From positions 110,496,263-110,560,262 of the forward strand of contig CM054059.1 of the NCBI GenBank assembly GCA_028641055.1: a DNA stretch of 64,000 nucleotides. Reading direction: 5' to 3'. The position numbers and the translations under genes are program-made. Positions 1 through 10,100 of the stretch are shown one piece after another. Below the pieces are notes generated by a model. It was not told the DNA's origin, searched no databases, and worked only from the letters and a program-made list of their open reading frames with translations. The DNA is from Alopecurus myosuroides. Taxonomy: Eukaryota > Streptophyta > Magnoliopsida > Poales > Poaceae. Position 1 is the stretch's first letter. Every line of letters starts with the position of its first letter.

Positions 1-5
1 CTGCT

Positions 6-951
6 TTGCAGAGAATTTTTAACATTAAGCAAATTGAAGGAGAGAAAATGCATGAATCTTGGGCAAGATTTTGTTCTTTAATTAGAGCTCATCCTGGACA
101 TCAATTAGCTAAAAATGAACTCCTTGATATATTCTATAATGGACTGATTGTTGAATCTAGGACATACCTAGATAGTTGTGTTGGTTGTGTTTTCAGGAAA
201 AGAACTCCAGAAGAAGCTGAGGAATTACTTGCCAGAATAAGTCATTAATCATGATAATTGGACTATACCTGAACCGACCCCAACACCAACACCAAAGAAG
301 AGGGGAATAATTGAATTAAATGATGATGGAAGCCAAGAAATCTCTTAAAGAGATGGGTATTAAATCTGGAGATGTCAAGATCTACCACCTATAGAAGAAT
401 TATGTAAGCCAATTCCTCACCCATCAACAATTGAGGTACACTCTCTCCAACGTTTTGATAATAGAGATATTCCCTATTCTAAACCTCCTCATCATTGCTT
501 TGATGAATTTGATAATTATATTGTTAAGCAAGATAACTTTAATATGAGAGTGCAGAATCATCTAATGGAAAACTCTAGAGCTATTAATAATTTGCATGGT
601 ATTATGGAGAGAACATATAATGATGTTAAAATGCTTATTAAACATTTCCATATGGTTCAAACTCAAACAGATTTGCTAGTTAATGCTTCTAGAGAAAAAC
701 ATGTTTATGAAATAAGCACTAGAAGTGGTGTTTCTACTCAGGATCCTTTCTATCCTGAGGGACATCCTAAAATAATTGAACAAGATTCTCAACGAGCTAA
801 AGACATTAGGACTCCTTCTAAGAAAAAGAAGAAGGAACATAAAACTGTTGTAGAATCTCCTGAACCTGCTAAAGATCCTAATAGTATATCTATTTCTAAT
901 GTTGAAACTAAAAATGGTAATGATAAGAATGATGCTTCTGATAAAGAATAA
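6..951 (+). pseudogene. gag C-terminal remnant and gag-protease linker of the old gypsy element
   Basis: The segment 6-248 encodes the end of a retrotransposon gag capsid domain (pattern E-S-W-A-R-F then LIRAHPGH and LLDIFYNGL). It is followed by stops. A second open stretch (544-951) encodes the linker typical of Athila-group gag, with the motif ISTRSGVSTQDPFYPEGHP and then a lysine-rich tail. The two stretches are in different frames and separated by stop codons, so no functional gag remains. The start lies outside the window. Confidence 0.65.
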
Positions 952-1263
952 ATTGAAGAGGAACCTAAAAAAGAAAACTAAAAATACAAAGTACACTAAG
1001 GAGGATTTCATTGCTAATAAACATGGTAATGAGAGAGAACCTTGGGTACAAAAATCAATGCCTTCTCCTAATGAAAACACAAATCAAAGGAAGAAGAACA
1101 TTATAACAAGTTCTGTGATTGGATGAAACCTTTGTTTTTGCAAATTCCTTTAACTGATGCTCTTAAATTGCCTCCTTATTCTAAATATATGAAAGATATG
1201 TCTCCAACAAAAGGAAGATTCCTAATAAGGAAATCTCCACTATGCTTGCTAATTACTGTTTGA

Positions 1264-1770
1264 ATGGCAAGATTCCAAAGAAGCTTGGAGATCTTTTTAT
1301 ACCAACTATTCCATGCTCCATTAAAAATAATTATGTTAGAATTGATTTATGTGATTTGGGAGCAGGAGTTAGTGTTATGCCTCTCTCTCTATAAGAGACT
1401 TCTTCTGGAAAAAATGACACCAACTGATATATCCTTGCAAATGGCTCACAAATCTACAACTATTCTTGTTGGTATATGTGAAGATGTTCATGTTCAAGTG
1501 GCTAATAACTGTTTGATATTAACTGACTTTGTTGTGTTGGAAATGTCTGAAGATGATAATATGTCTATTATTCTTGGGATACCTTTTCTTAAGACTGCAG
1601 GGGCTGTTATTGATTGCAACCAAGGAAAAGTAACTTTTAATGTTAATGACAAAGAGCACATAGTTTATTTTCCAAAGATTGATAAGAAATGTGGTCTAAA
1701 TTCAACTGAAAACATTGAGACCATCAAGATTAGAGAATTCTATTGTCCTATTCCAAGGCCACAAAAATAA
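1264..1770 (+). pseudogene. Retroviral-type aspartic protease remnant
   Basis: This codes for a gypsy aspartic protease. The active-site stretch reads DLGAGVSVMP in one frame, while the remainder (SLYKRLLLEKMTP, then the flap region and the hydrophobic SIILGIPFLKTAGAVID) continues in another frame. The switch falls in a CT repeat at about 1378-1392, so a frameshift disrupts the domain. No reverse transcriptase follows. The family assignment rests on the motif and on its position after gag. Confidence 0.65.
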
Positions 1771-2456
1771 TATGAAATTGTCATGATTGGGCCTATGTCT
1801 ATCAAAGTTGAGGTAACATAATCATTTAGTGAAATGCAAAGTTTTGCTTCATGTAAAATCGTTTTGGTAACAAGACTTGATCAACCTTGTTAACAAAGTG
1901 ATTTTGAATGAAGGAAATAATGTTTTCACCATGTTTACTTTTGTTTACTCATGTTTTCAGCATCCCCAATCATGTTTTCACTACATTTTCCTATGTTTTC
2001 GTTGGTTATTTGCATAGTAGAGTGTCTTAGAACTTCTGTAGATTTGGTTTTGAATTTTCTTTCCATCGTTCCATAATCGTTTTCCTGGATTATAATCATT
2101 TATCAAATTCTGCAAATTCCCCAAAAATAAAGTTTCTCGAAAAATTCCGGTAAACTTATATTAAATGTTTACGCTAAAAATGGGACAAAGAGGCACCTTG
2201 GGCAACCCAGGGGGACCCACCATGCCACCACATCATGTGGTGGCACGGCCACATGCTAGGCCGCGCCTTGGCATGGTGTGGGGCCCCCTTGTCCCTCCAC
2301 TTGCTCCTCCACCTACCACTTCACTCTCTCTCCCGACCAAACACACCACCCCTGCTCAAACTCATGTCCTTGCTGTTCTTGCTCGCGATTTTCGATCTCC
2401 TTGCTCAGCCCATCTTTGCTGCTGAGATTTGGGGCATTTCTTCTCCGAAAAGAAAG
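1771..2456. other. Non-coding internal gypsy DNA
   Basis: This lies between the protease remnant and the downstream ORF. It is AT-rich until about 2160, then GC-rich (2180-2400) with a composition like the middle of Triticeae gypsy LTRs. The usual reverse transcriptase and integrase are missing here. I see no gene. Confidence 0.5.
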
Positions 2457-3646
2457 ATGCATAATCACACTTATGGAGAAATTTTTGAGACAAATGCACC
2501 AAGGGTGGCAAGGCCTTCAAGATCAACTACTCGATTGAGTCCATCCTATATTGAAGATCTTATTGCACCAAGTATTGGTGATGAGGGGGATGATGGAGAT
2601 GCACATCCATCTACCTTCCCTTGTGCTAACTTTTTTAGTGATGCAGGGATCCTTGATGATTTCTTGCTTCTTGTTAGGAGAGTTGTCTTGACTGAGTATA
2701 TGCATGATGAAAGTAACCAATATGCTATGCTCACCAAAACTTTTGTTGAAAGCTTTACTTTTAATAACTCCTCCTACAATCCATCTATTGCATTTAGAAT
2801 TTATGATAGGCCTTTTACCATGACTTTGGAAAGCTTTTGCAGTACCATAGGTATTGCTCCATCTAGGACAGTGAAGAGGATTCAAGGTCGAGCCACGGAT
2901 TTGATGGAACTTTACCGAGGGGTGACAAATGATGATGACCGTGCAGCCCAGCGTGGCAAGATAAGAAACATTCAGCTCCCATCCATTAGATACTTTGCTT
3001 ATTATCTTGCCACTATTGTTCTTGGTAGGGAAAACAAAAGTAATATTTCTAATTATCATTTAGCTTTTCTGGCTGCTACACTTAACAATGATACTAGTTG
3101 CAACCTTGGTGCTCTCATTGCTCGTCGATAGCTGCTAGAGGACCCATTTATGGGGGAATTATTGTTGCACGTATTATAGTTGCTCTAGGCCTTTCTTTTG
3201 ATCCTAATTATGAGTTTTTAACCCCATAGAAACTTGATCTTGCTGCGATGAAAGTCCATCATTTTGTTCCTGCTAATTCTTGTGCGGGAAATCTAGTTTG
3301 TAGAGTTTAATTTACTGATGGAGATGAAAGGAAAGTTCCCTTGCCACAACTTGGTTTGTTCAGTATTCACAGGAGGCCGTGGTCGCGCTCAAAGGAGGAA
3401 TTGGACGAGCAACTAGGTTTGCTTGGCTTCCATGTGCAACACAACTCTCAGTATCAAGCGGGTCACGAGGCGCCTTCTAAGGACTATGCTGTGCATTACA
3501 CCGGGGCGTCCTCGAGGATAATGGCCCTTCCTCGTCATACTTCGGGGGCGCCACTTCTTGGACCTCTTGGGATTGATCTCCACTTAGGCCAAAAGCCTAA
3601 TCTTGGGGGGAGGTATACCGACATCACACTCATTTACATATCATAA
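2457..3646 (+). pseudogene. ATHILA ORF-1-type protein remnant (env-position ORF)
   Basis: The stretch 2457-3131 encodes about 225 residues, including NYHLAFLAATLNND and YDRPFTMTLESFCSTIGI. This matches the plant retrotransposon protein usually found downstream of integrase in Athila-like elements. Translation is broken by stops after 3131, and the C-terminal portion resumes at 3341-3646 (PLPQLGLFSIHRRPWSRSKEELDEQ, shown here only as its start PLPQLGLFSIHRRPW). An ATG at 2457 is the most sensible start. The open frame further upstream (from 2235) lies in GC-rich, LTR-like DNA. The function of this protein family is not known. Confidence 0.55.
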
Positions 3647-4558
3647 TTCCGTCGGTACTTCGTATATCCATGTTTCTATTTCTTTCTTTTCCATTGTTGT
3701 TCTTGTTTAGTTTCTGCTTTCCAAAACACAAAAAGACCAAAAATATTTCTGTTGTTTTTCTTTATTTGTTTCTTTAGTTTCTATTATTAGTTTGCTTTAC
3801 TTTCTAGTTTCAGTTTGTTATTCAAAAATCCAAAAAGATTTTGTTTTGTTTGCTTGTTTTCTTATGTTCTTGTTTTAAATTTGAAAACCCAAAAATGATT
3901 GTTGTTCTCCTTCGGTTTTGTAAAGTTTGCTACAAAGTTCAACAGTCTTCCGTGACTCCATTGGAGCTTGGTTATCATTTCATATCATTCAAGCCACACA
4001 AGTGAAAACAAATAATGACGATTTATGACAATTCAAGTTGTGGTGAGAGGCTGGTATGAACTCTATTTGTTTTCATTTTTGTACATATACTCATCCATGT
4101 GGACATGCTTAGTTTGTTCGTGTAAGGTGTATTTTATTTAATGGATGCTCAGTAGTTTGTGCTCTCATATGATTAGTTCTAACTTACTTATAGTAGATAG
4201 CATGTCGTATAAATGTTTGCTTGCATTGTTCTATTCATTAAAGGGTATAACATTGTGGTATCCTTCCCTGAATGTTTCATTTGAATTGACTTGGCACATG
4301 CTCACGCATGCATATGACTAAAAACAAAAAGTCAATTAAGCCTTGTTGATTTATTTTTCCTCAGAGTTCTTGTATCTCTTTTATGCCCCCGTTAATTTTG
4401 TTCTATCGAAAGCATGATTATGACGGTTACTACTCTCTTGATTGTCGCTTCCCAGTTTATTGCTAGTCTTCACTTGTACTGAGCGGGAATGCTGCTCGTG
4501 CTTCCAAATCCCTGAAAAGAAAGTCATTCCAAAGAGTCCACTATAAATTCCTATGCAT
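3647..4558. other. Non-coding 3' internal region of old gypsy element
   Basis: AT-rich DNA with runs such as TTTCTTT and no open frame or domain. It continues after the Tat insertion at 15852. I see no gene. Confidence 0.6.
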
Positions 4559-4563
4559 GGTAT

Positions 4564-5570
4564 TGTTGATGGTGTAATTTGGCTACTTAGTGCGAGATAA
4601 GCCGAATTAAGTTGATCATCAAATCAACTAACTTTTTATTAAATTGCTTGAGAAGTGCTACATGAACTCTGCATGGACATAGGACAAGTCCTAGCCTGCA
4701 ACAGAAATACATGGACGTACAATTCTGCTCCCTGGAGGTCATGTACTCGTATGAAGGGAAAAAAGAAAACTCGGAGATAAAATCGACGAGCGATTATGGC
4801 TGCAGCAGGACAGGACAAGTCTTCGGCAAATTTTGGGAGGCATCGATGATATCAATTACAAGTTCTAGACAAATTCATTGAGTTGAGTCTAAACTGTAGG
4901 TGTGTAGGACATGTCCTAACAGCCCTCAGTCAGATACCGGAGACTCGCGGATTGCGGAATATATGGTCACGTACGAGAGCCGTATTCTTGGATGCGTTGA
5001 GCTACTGCTGATGCCTAGGACAAGTCCTAAACAGTTCCGGGTGCCAGCTAAAGTTTCAGTTTTGCACAAGCTACATACAAGGAAGATTATATGCTGAAGG
5101 TGGTGCGTGAGGCCTATGAGATTAGCTGGTATGATTAGAGGCCCGGCCGAATATTTTATTCGTTCCCTTATAGGCCTTGTACGTGCCATGCATGGAATTG
5201 GACTTTCTAGTATTAACGTGTGAATAACCGAGACATGGAAAGATTCGGTTCCAGCTATTAGAGTTCGATTTGTAAACGCCAAGTCCAGCGTGCCTTATAT
5301 ACCAAGGCCACGGCCGATTGAAAAACAACCAATCGATATTTAACAAAAACCAATCTACTTTTCATGTTCGTACTTTTTCTATACTGTATCCTCGCCGAGC
5401 CCTAGCACCCCTAGGGTTTAGCCAAATCTTTGCCGTTTTGCGCTGAAAAGCGGCCGTACTCTTCTCCGATATCGAGGAATCCTTTGTTGCTTTGCCGGAA
5501 AAGCAATCGTTCGTCGTCACGAAAGCACGACGGTTATCGTGGTGTCGCGCGGCAATTTTGCGTGGCAACA
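4564..5570 (+). repeat. 5' LTR of the Tat element
   Basis: 1007 bp, TG...CA ends. Compared by eye with the 3' LTR there are five substitutions (about 0.5%), at 4663, 4948, 5139, 5161 and 5341 or within a base of these. It contains a TATA-like box at 5295-5301 and three AGGACNNGTCCT palindromes plus one degenerate copy. Confidence 0.93.
5295..5301 (+). promoter_or_regulatory. TATA-like box in the 5' LTR
   Basis: TTATATA in a GC-richer setting (TGCCTTATATACCAAGG), at a plausible U3/R position about 275 bp before the LTR end. The same box recurs at 6847-6853 in the internal partial LTR and at 15571-15577 in the 3' LTR. If active, transcription could start from both the 5' LTR and the internal copy. 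Confidence 0.55.
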
Positions 5571-5591
5571 CAATTGGCGACTCCGCTGGGG
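5571..5591 (+). promoter_or_regulatory. Primer binding site of the Tat element
   Basis: Directly after the LTR comes CAATTGGCGACTCCGCTGGG. The TGGCGACTCYGCTGGGG form is the one I associate with Tat/Ogre elements, reported as tRNA-Arg primed. A second copy follows the internal partial LTR at 7123. Confidence 0.65.
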
Positions 5592-5617
5592 AAGAGAAGA
5601 ACAAAAACACATACGCG

Positions 5618-6433
5618 ATGGACGTCGGATCGAAGAACGGAAGCGACCTCGACATGGACAACGTCATCGCCGTCACACTCGACGATCTGTCGGAAGAAGA
5701 TCGGCGCGAGTTTGAGCGGGAGCTTGAGGAAGAGCAAACTGAAAGGAGAAGATTGAAGTTGGCTGGATACCAGAAGACAAGGAACGGCGTCGTAAAAAAG
5801 GTAGCTATGCCAAACCCTTCCGATCTACTCGGCACTGAGGTAAAAAAGCCAACTGATGAAATTGCTAATCTTATTGATGTGTCCGTAGCTAGTAAATATG
5901 GTTCGGACATAACCAGCATGTCACGCACAATTACTCGAGCTGTAGTTAGTAAATTTGAAGAATTTAAGGATCAGCTTGAAGATAGTATACCTCGTCATGT
6001 GCGTTCAGTAGTGCTACAAATTAATGATGAAAATGCCGCTAAGAAGCCGATGCCTCCTGGAAGTAGTAATTTGCTTAATCTTCCTGGTCATATGCATGCA
6101 CCAGGTGCATCGGATAGTGCTGCACAACATGTTCGCATTCCTACTTTAAATAATAATCTGAATAGCCTAAACAATTATGCTAACTTTTTATTAAATTGCT
6201 TGAGAAGTGCTACAGGAACTCTGCATGGACATAGGACAAGTCCTAGCCTGCAACAGAAATACATGGACGTACAATTCTGCTCCCTGGAGGTCATGTACTC
6301 GTATGAAGGGAAAAAAGAAAACTCGGAGATAAAATCGACGAGCGATTATGGCTGCAGCAGGACAGGACAAGTCTTCGGCAAATTTTGGGAGGCATTGATG
6401 ATATCAATTACAAGTTCTAGACAAATTCATTGA
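5618..6433 (+). pseudogene. Truncated duplicate gag (copy 1)
   Basis: The ATG at 5618 matches the full gag start at 7170 exactly one repeat unit upstream. About 188 gag residues are encoded before the duplication junction at 6180. The frame then runs into LTR sequence and stops at 6433. The capsid domain, zinc knuckle and protease are absent. This short ORF would be the first one met by ribosomes on a transcript from the 5' LTR. Confidence 0.85.
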
Positions 6434-7122
6434 GTTGAGTCTAAACTGTAGGTGTGTAGGACATGTCCTAACAGCCCTCAGTCAGATACCGGAGACTCGC
6501 GGATTGCGGAATATATGGTCACGTACGAGAGCCGTATTCTTGGATGCGTTGAGCTACTGCTGATGCCTAGGACAAGTCCTAAACAGTTCCGGGTGCCAGC
6601 TAAAGTTTCAGTTTTGCACAAGCTACATACAGGGAAGATTATATGCTGAAGGTGGTGCGTGAGGCCTATGAGATTAGCTGGTATGATTAGGGGCCCGGCC
6701 GAATATTTTATTCGTTCCCTTATAGGCCTTGTATGTGCCATGCATGGAATTGGACTTTCTAGTATTAACGTGTGAATAACCGAGACATGGAAAGATTCGG
6801 TTCCAGCTATTAGAGTTCGATTTGTAAACGCCAAGTCCAGCGTGCCTTATATACCAAGGCCACGGCCGATTGAAAAACAACCAATCGATATTCAACAAAA
6901 ACCAATCTACTTTTCATGTTCGTACTTTTTCTATACTGTATCCTCGCCGAGCCCTAGCACCCCTAGGGTTTAGCCAAATCTTTGCCGTTTTGCGCTGAAA
7001 AGCGGCCGTACTCTTCTCCGATATCGAGGAATCCTTTGTTGCCTTGCCGGAAAAGCAATCGTTCGTCGTCACGAAAGCACGACGGTTATCGTGGTGTCGC
7101 GCGGCAATTTTGCGTGGCAACA
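6181..7122 (+). repeat. Internal partial LTR (942 bp) created by the duplication
   Basis: Corresponds to 5' LTR positions 66-1007, with the TATA-like box and all palindromes kept but the TG terminus lost. It is followed by a second primer site at 7123. It cannot act as an integrase substrate end but may act as an internal promoter. Confidence 0.93.
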
Positions 7123-7169
7123 CAATTGGCGACTCTGCTGGGGAAGAGAAGAACAAAAACACATACGCG

Positions 7170-10100
7170 ATGGACGTCGGATCGAAGAACGGAAGCGACC
7201 TCGACATGGACAACGTCATCGCCGTCACACTCGACGATCTGTCGGAAGAAGATCGGCGCGAGTTTGAGCGGGAGCTTGAGGAAGAGCAAGCTGAAAGGAG
7301 AAGATTGAAGTTGGCTGGATACCAGAAGACAAGGAACGGCGTCGTAAAAAAGGTAGCTATGCCGAACCCTTCCGATCTACTCGGCACTGAGGTAAAAAAG
7401 CCAACTGATGAAATTGCTAATCTTATTGATGTGTCCGTAGCTAGTAAATATGGTTCGGACATAACCAGCATGTCACGCACAATTACTCGAGCTGTAGTTA
7501 GTAAATTTGAAGAATTTAAGGATCAGCTTGAAGATAGTATACCTCGTCATGTGCGTTCAGTAGTGCTACAAATTAATGATGAAAATGCCGCTAAGAAGCC
7601 GATGCCTCCTGGAAGTAGTAATTTGCTTAATCTTCCTGGTCATATGCATGCACCAGGTGCATCGGATAGTGCTGCACAACATGTTCGCATTCCTACTTTA
7701 AATAATAATCTGAATAGCCAGAACAATTATGCTAGCGGTTCGGTCAGTAATTTTACCTGTAGTGCTGCTGCGCCTATTGTTTCAACTTCGGCTCCACAAA
7801 ATTACAACAACGTTAACCGAAGTGTAGCCATAAATACTAATCTGCAGCAACCTTTTTATCAAACAGTAGCATATAACACGCCACCGCTGCAACCTGCCGG
7901 TACCGGCGTCCCGTATGGGCCGATACCTGATTCATATTTTAGTGGACCTCCGTTGCAAACTTCACATGCTCAAATTTCTATGCCGGAGTTTCCACCGCGT
8001 GCTTGCGTTCCATCCGTTACGCAAACCAATTCTCCACAGCCCAATGATACTTTTAAAGACCAGCTTGCTAATATACTTAGAGAATTTGGTTTAGAACCTA
8101 AGGGTAGAGCACGTGTTTATCAAAAGCCATATCCTGATTATTTTGATTCAACGCCATATCCTCGTGGATTTAGAATTCCAGATTTTGTTAAATTTACGGG
8201 GGATGATGGAAGATCGACTTTTGAGCATATAGGACAATTTTTAGCACAATGCAGCGAGGTCGGCACATCAGACGTTTTTAGAGTTAAACTATTTCCTTTA
8301 TCTTTGTCTGGTACTGCATTTACTTGGTTTACGTCGCTGGCTCCTAATTCTATTTCATCATGGGCACAACTGGAGCAAAAATTTCATGAGTATTTTTATG
8401 GCGGTGAAACTGAACTTCGGCTTTCAGATTTGACTATGGTTAGACAGAAATATAATGAGCATGTTCATGATTATATTAAGAGGTTTAGAGATGTCAAGAA
8501 CCGATGTTTTAGCTTGACCATAGCCGAAAAGGATCTAGCTGATCTCGCCTTTTCAGGTTTACTCACTCATATTAAAGATAAATTAGAAGGCCAAGAATTT
8601 TTAGATGTTAATCAAGTTTTGCAAAAGGCTTTGGCGCAGGAAAACCGGGCTAAGGAAATTAAACAATATAGCCGGTTTAAAGATAATAGGAATAAAGAGA
8701 AGGATAATAATGTGGTAAATTATTTAGATCATGATAGTGATTCGGCTAGTGATGATGATGTTGAGATATGTGTAGCCGAATGGGTTCAAGCACCCAAGTC
8801 AAAACCTTTTGCATGTCCGGCTTTAAAACCTACACCTGCTAAAAGAGAAGAAATTAAATATACTTTTGATGTTAGCAAGTGTGATAAGATTTTTGATATG
8901 CTCCTACAAGGAAAATTAATTAGATTGAAAGAAGGTCATGTTATTCCATCTCCGGGAGAATTGGGCAGAAGAGCTTATTGTAAATATCATAATTCGTTTT
9001 CTCATTCTACTAATGATTGTAATGTGTTTCGACGACAGGTGCAATCGGCCATAAATGACGGACGATTGACATTTACAGAAAATACTACAATGAAGCTCGA
9101 TAGTGATCCTTTTCCTATTAATGTGATCGAGTTTGAGAACAAGAAAATGCTAATTCGGCCGCATCAGACCGAATCTACGAAAGGAAAAAATGTTGTCATT
9201 GACAACGATGCTGCACCAAGGATGATCAAACCAAAATATCCAGAAGTAGGAGTGTGGAAAGTCAATGGAGGAAGGAAAACGGCTCAAAAAATAAAGCCGA
9301 CAGTTAGTATGATGTTAGAAAAATACACGTCACGCAGGGCCGGTAATGTGTTTAATCGGCTCGGAGGTGTCAAGCGTCCAAGATCTCCTTCCGGACCCGG
9401 CAGTCATGAGCGTTGGAGGAGAAATTCATATGGCCAACAGTCGTATTTTCCAATGGAACCGACTTATTGGGAAGGCGTACCTCCTATGTATCCACAATTT
9501 CCTCCATGGAGTTTTAATCCTTGGGCACCATACGCTGCGCGGCCAGCAGGTTATTTTCAGCCGGAGTGGGTTCCTTCAGGGCCTGTATACAGAGAACCAT
9601 TGCGTGACAAAAGAGCTCGTTTTAATCAAGATCATCGACCGCGCGATGCAATTTTTGTTCAAGGAAAACAATCACCGGTACGCAATACATATGACCGGAA
9701 TTATAGTGGTGGACGCAAACTCACTTGGGTGCCGAAGCGTGCAAAAAGTTCAGGTGATCGTGCTTTGAAGCTTAGAGAAGGCCAGTCAGCTGAAGGTGTC
9801 AGAAATATTACAATAGCAAAAAGTGCTGATACAGTGAGCTGTGTGTCGGTGCAGGAAAATAATGGTAGCACGCGAGACAAGGGGCCAGTTAATCCAGTCG
9901 CTGCCACTTCTAGTGCTAGTAAAAAGGATGGTTCGGATAGTGCACCCACCGATTCATCCATGAGCAACAACAACTCACGTACATCCACTAGCTGGTCTCC
10001 TCAAATTCTTTTTGGCTCATTTGGCCAGCACGTGGAAACAAGTACTATGGGAAGCCAGAATAATGGATGCACTACCGCTTCCAATCAGCAGGAAAATATT

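Larger units (their letters stand above)
1..4563 (+). mobile_element. Old Athila-like gypsy element, left part (5' end outside window)
   Basis: Decayed Ty3/gypsy internal region running off the left edge. Coding remnants lie in order on the plus strand: gag, a gag-protease linker, an aspartic protease, then a downstream ORF of the ATHILA ORF-1 type. No reverse transcriptase, RNase H or integrase is present between the protease and the downstream ORF, so this looks like a non-autonomous deletion derivative. The element is interrupted at 4563 by a younger Tat element and resumes at 15852, ending with its 3' LTR at 18257. A purine tract with six G at about 3603-3611 resembles the true polypurine tract at 16848-16861. 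The lineage name is inferred from the motifs. Confidence 0.7.
4629..7732 (+). repeat. 1552-bp tandem duplication (two copies) inside the Tat element
   Basis: Copy 1 is 4629-6180 and copy 2 is 6181-7732. Each unit contains the LTR minus its first 65 bp, the primer site, the leader and the first 563 bp of gag. The offset of 1552 holds at every anchor checked. At the junction (6178-6184) the gag sequence GCTAGCGG and the LTR sequence ACTAACTT share the trinucleotide CTA, which fits a microhomology-mediated join or a reverse-transcriptase template switch. The copies differ by few substitutions, so the event is recent. Confidence 0.95.

Noticed and set aside
2165..2456. Upstream extension of the ATHILA-type ORF from 2235
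   Set aside because: GC-rich LTR-like text with no similarity to the family's N-terminus; the ATG at 2457 is preferred.
5362..5928. 188-codon minus-strand frame, repeated at 6914-7480
   Set aside because: Antisense of the Tat LTR end and gag start; it is duplicated only because the whole unit is duplicated.
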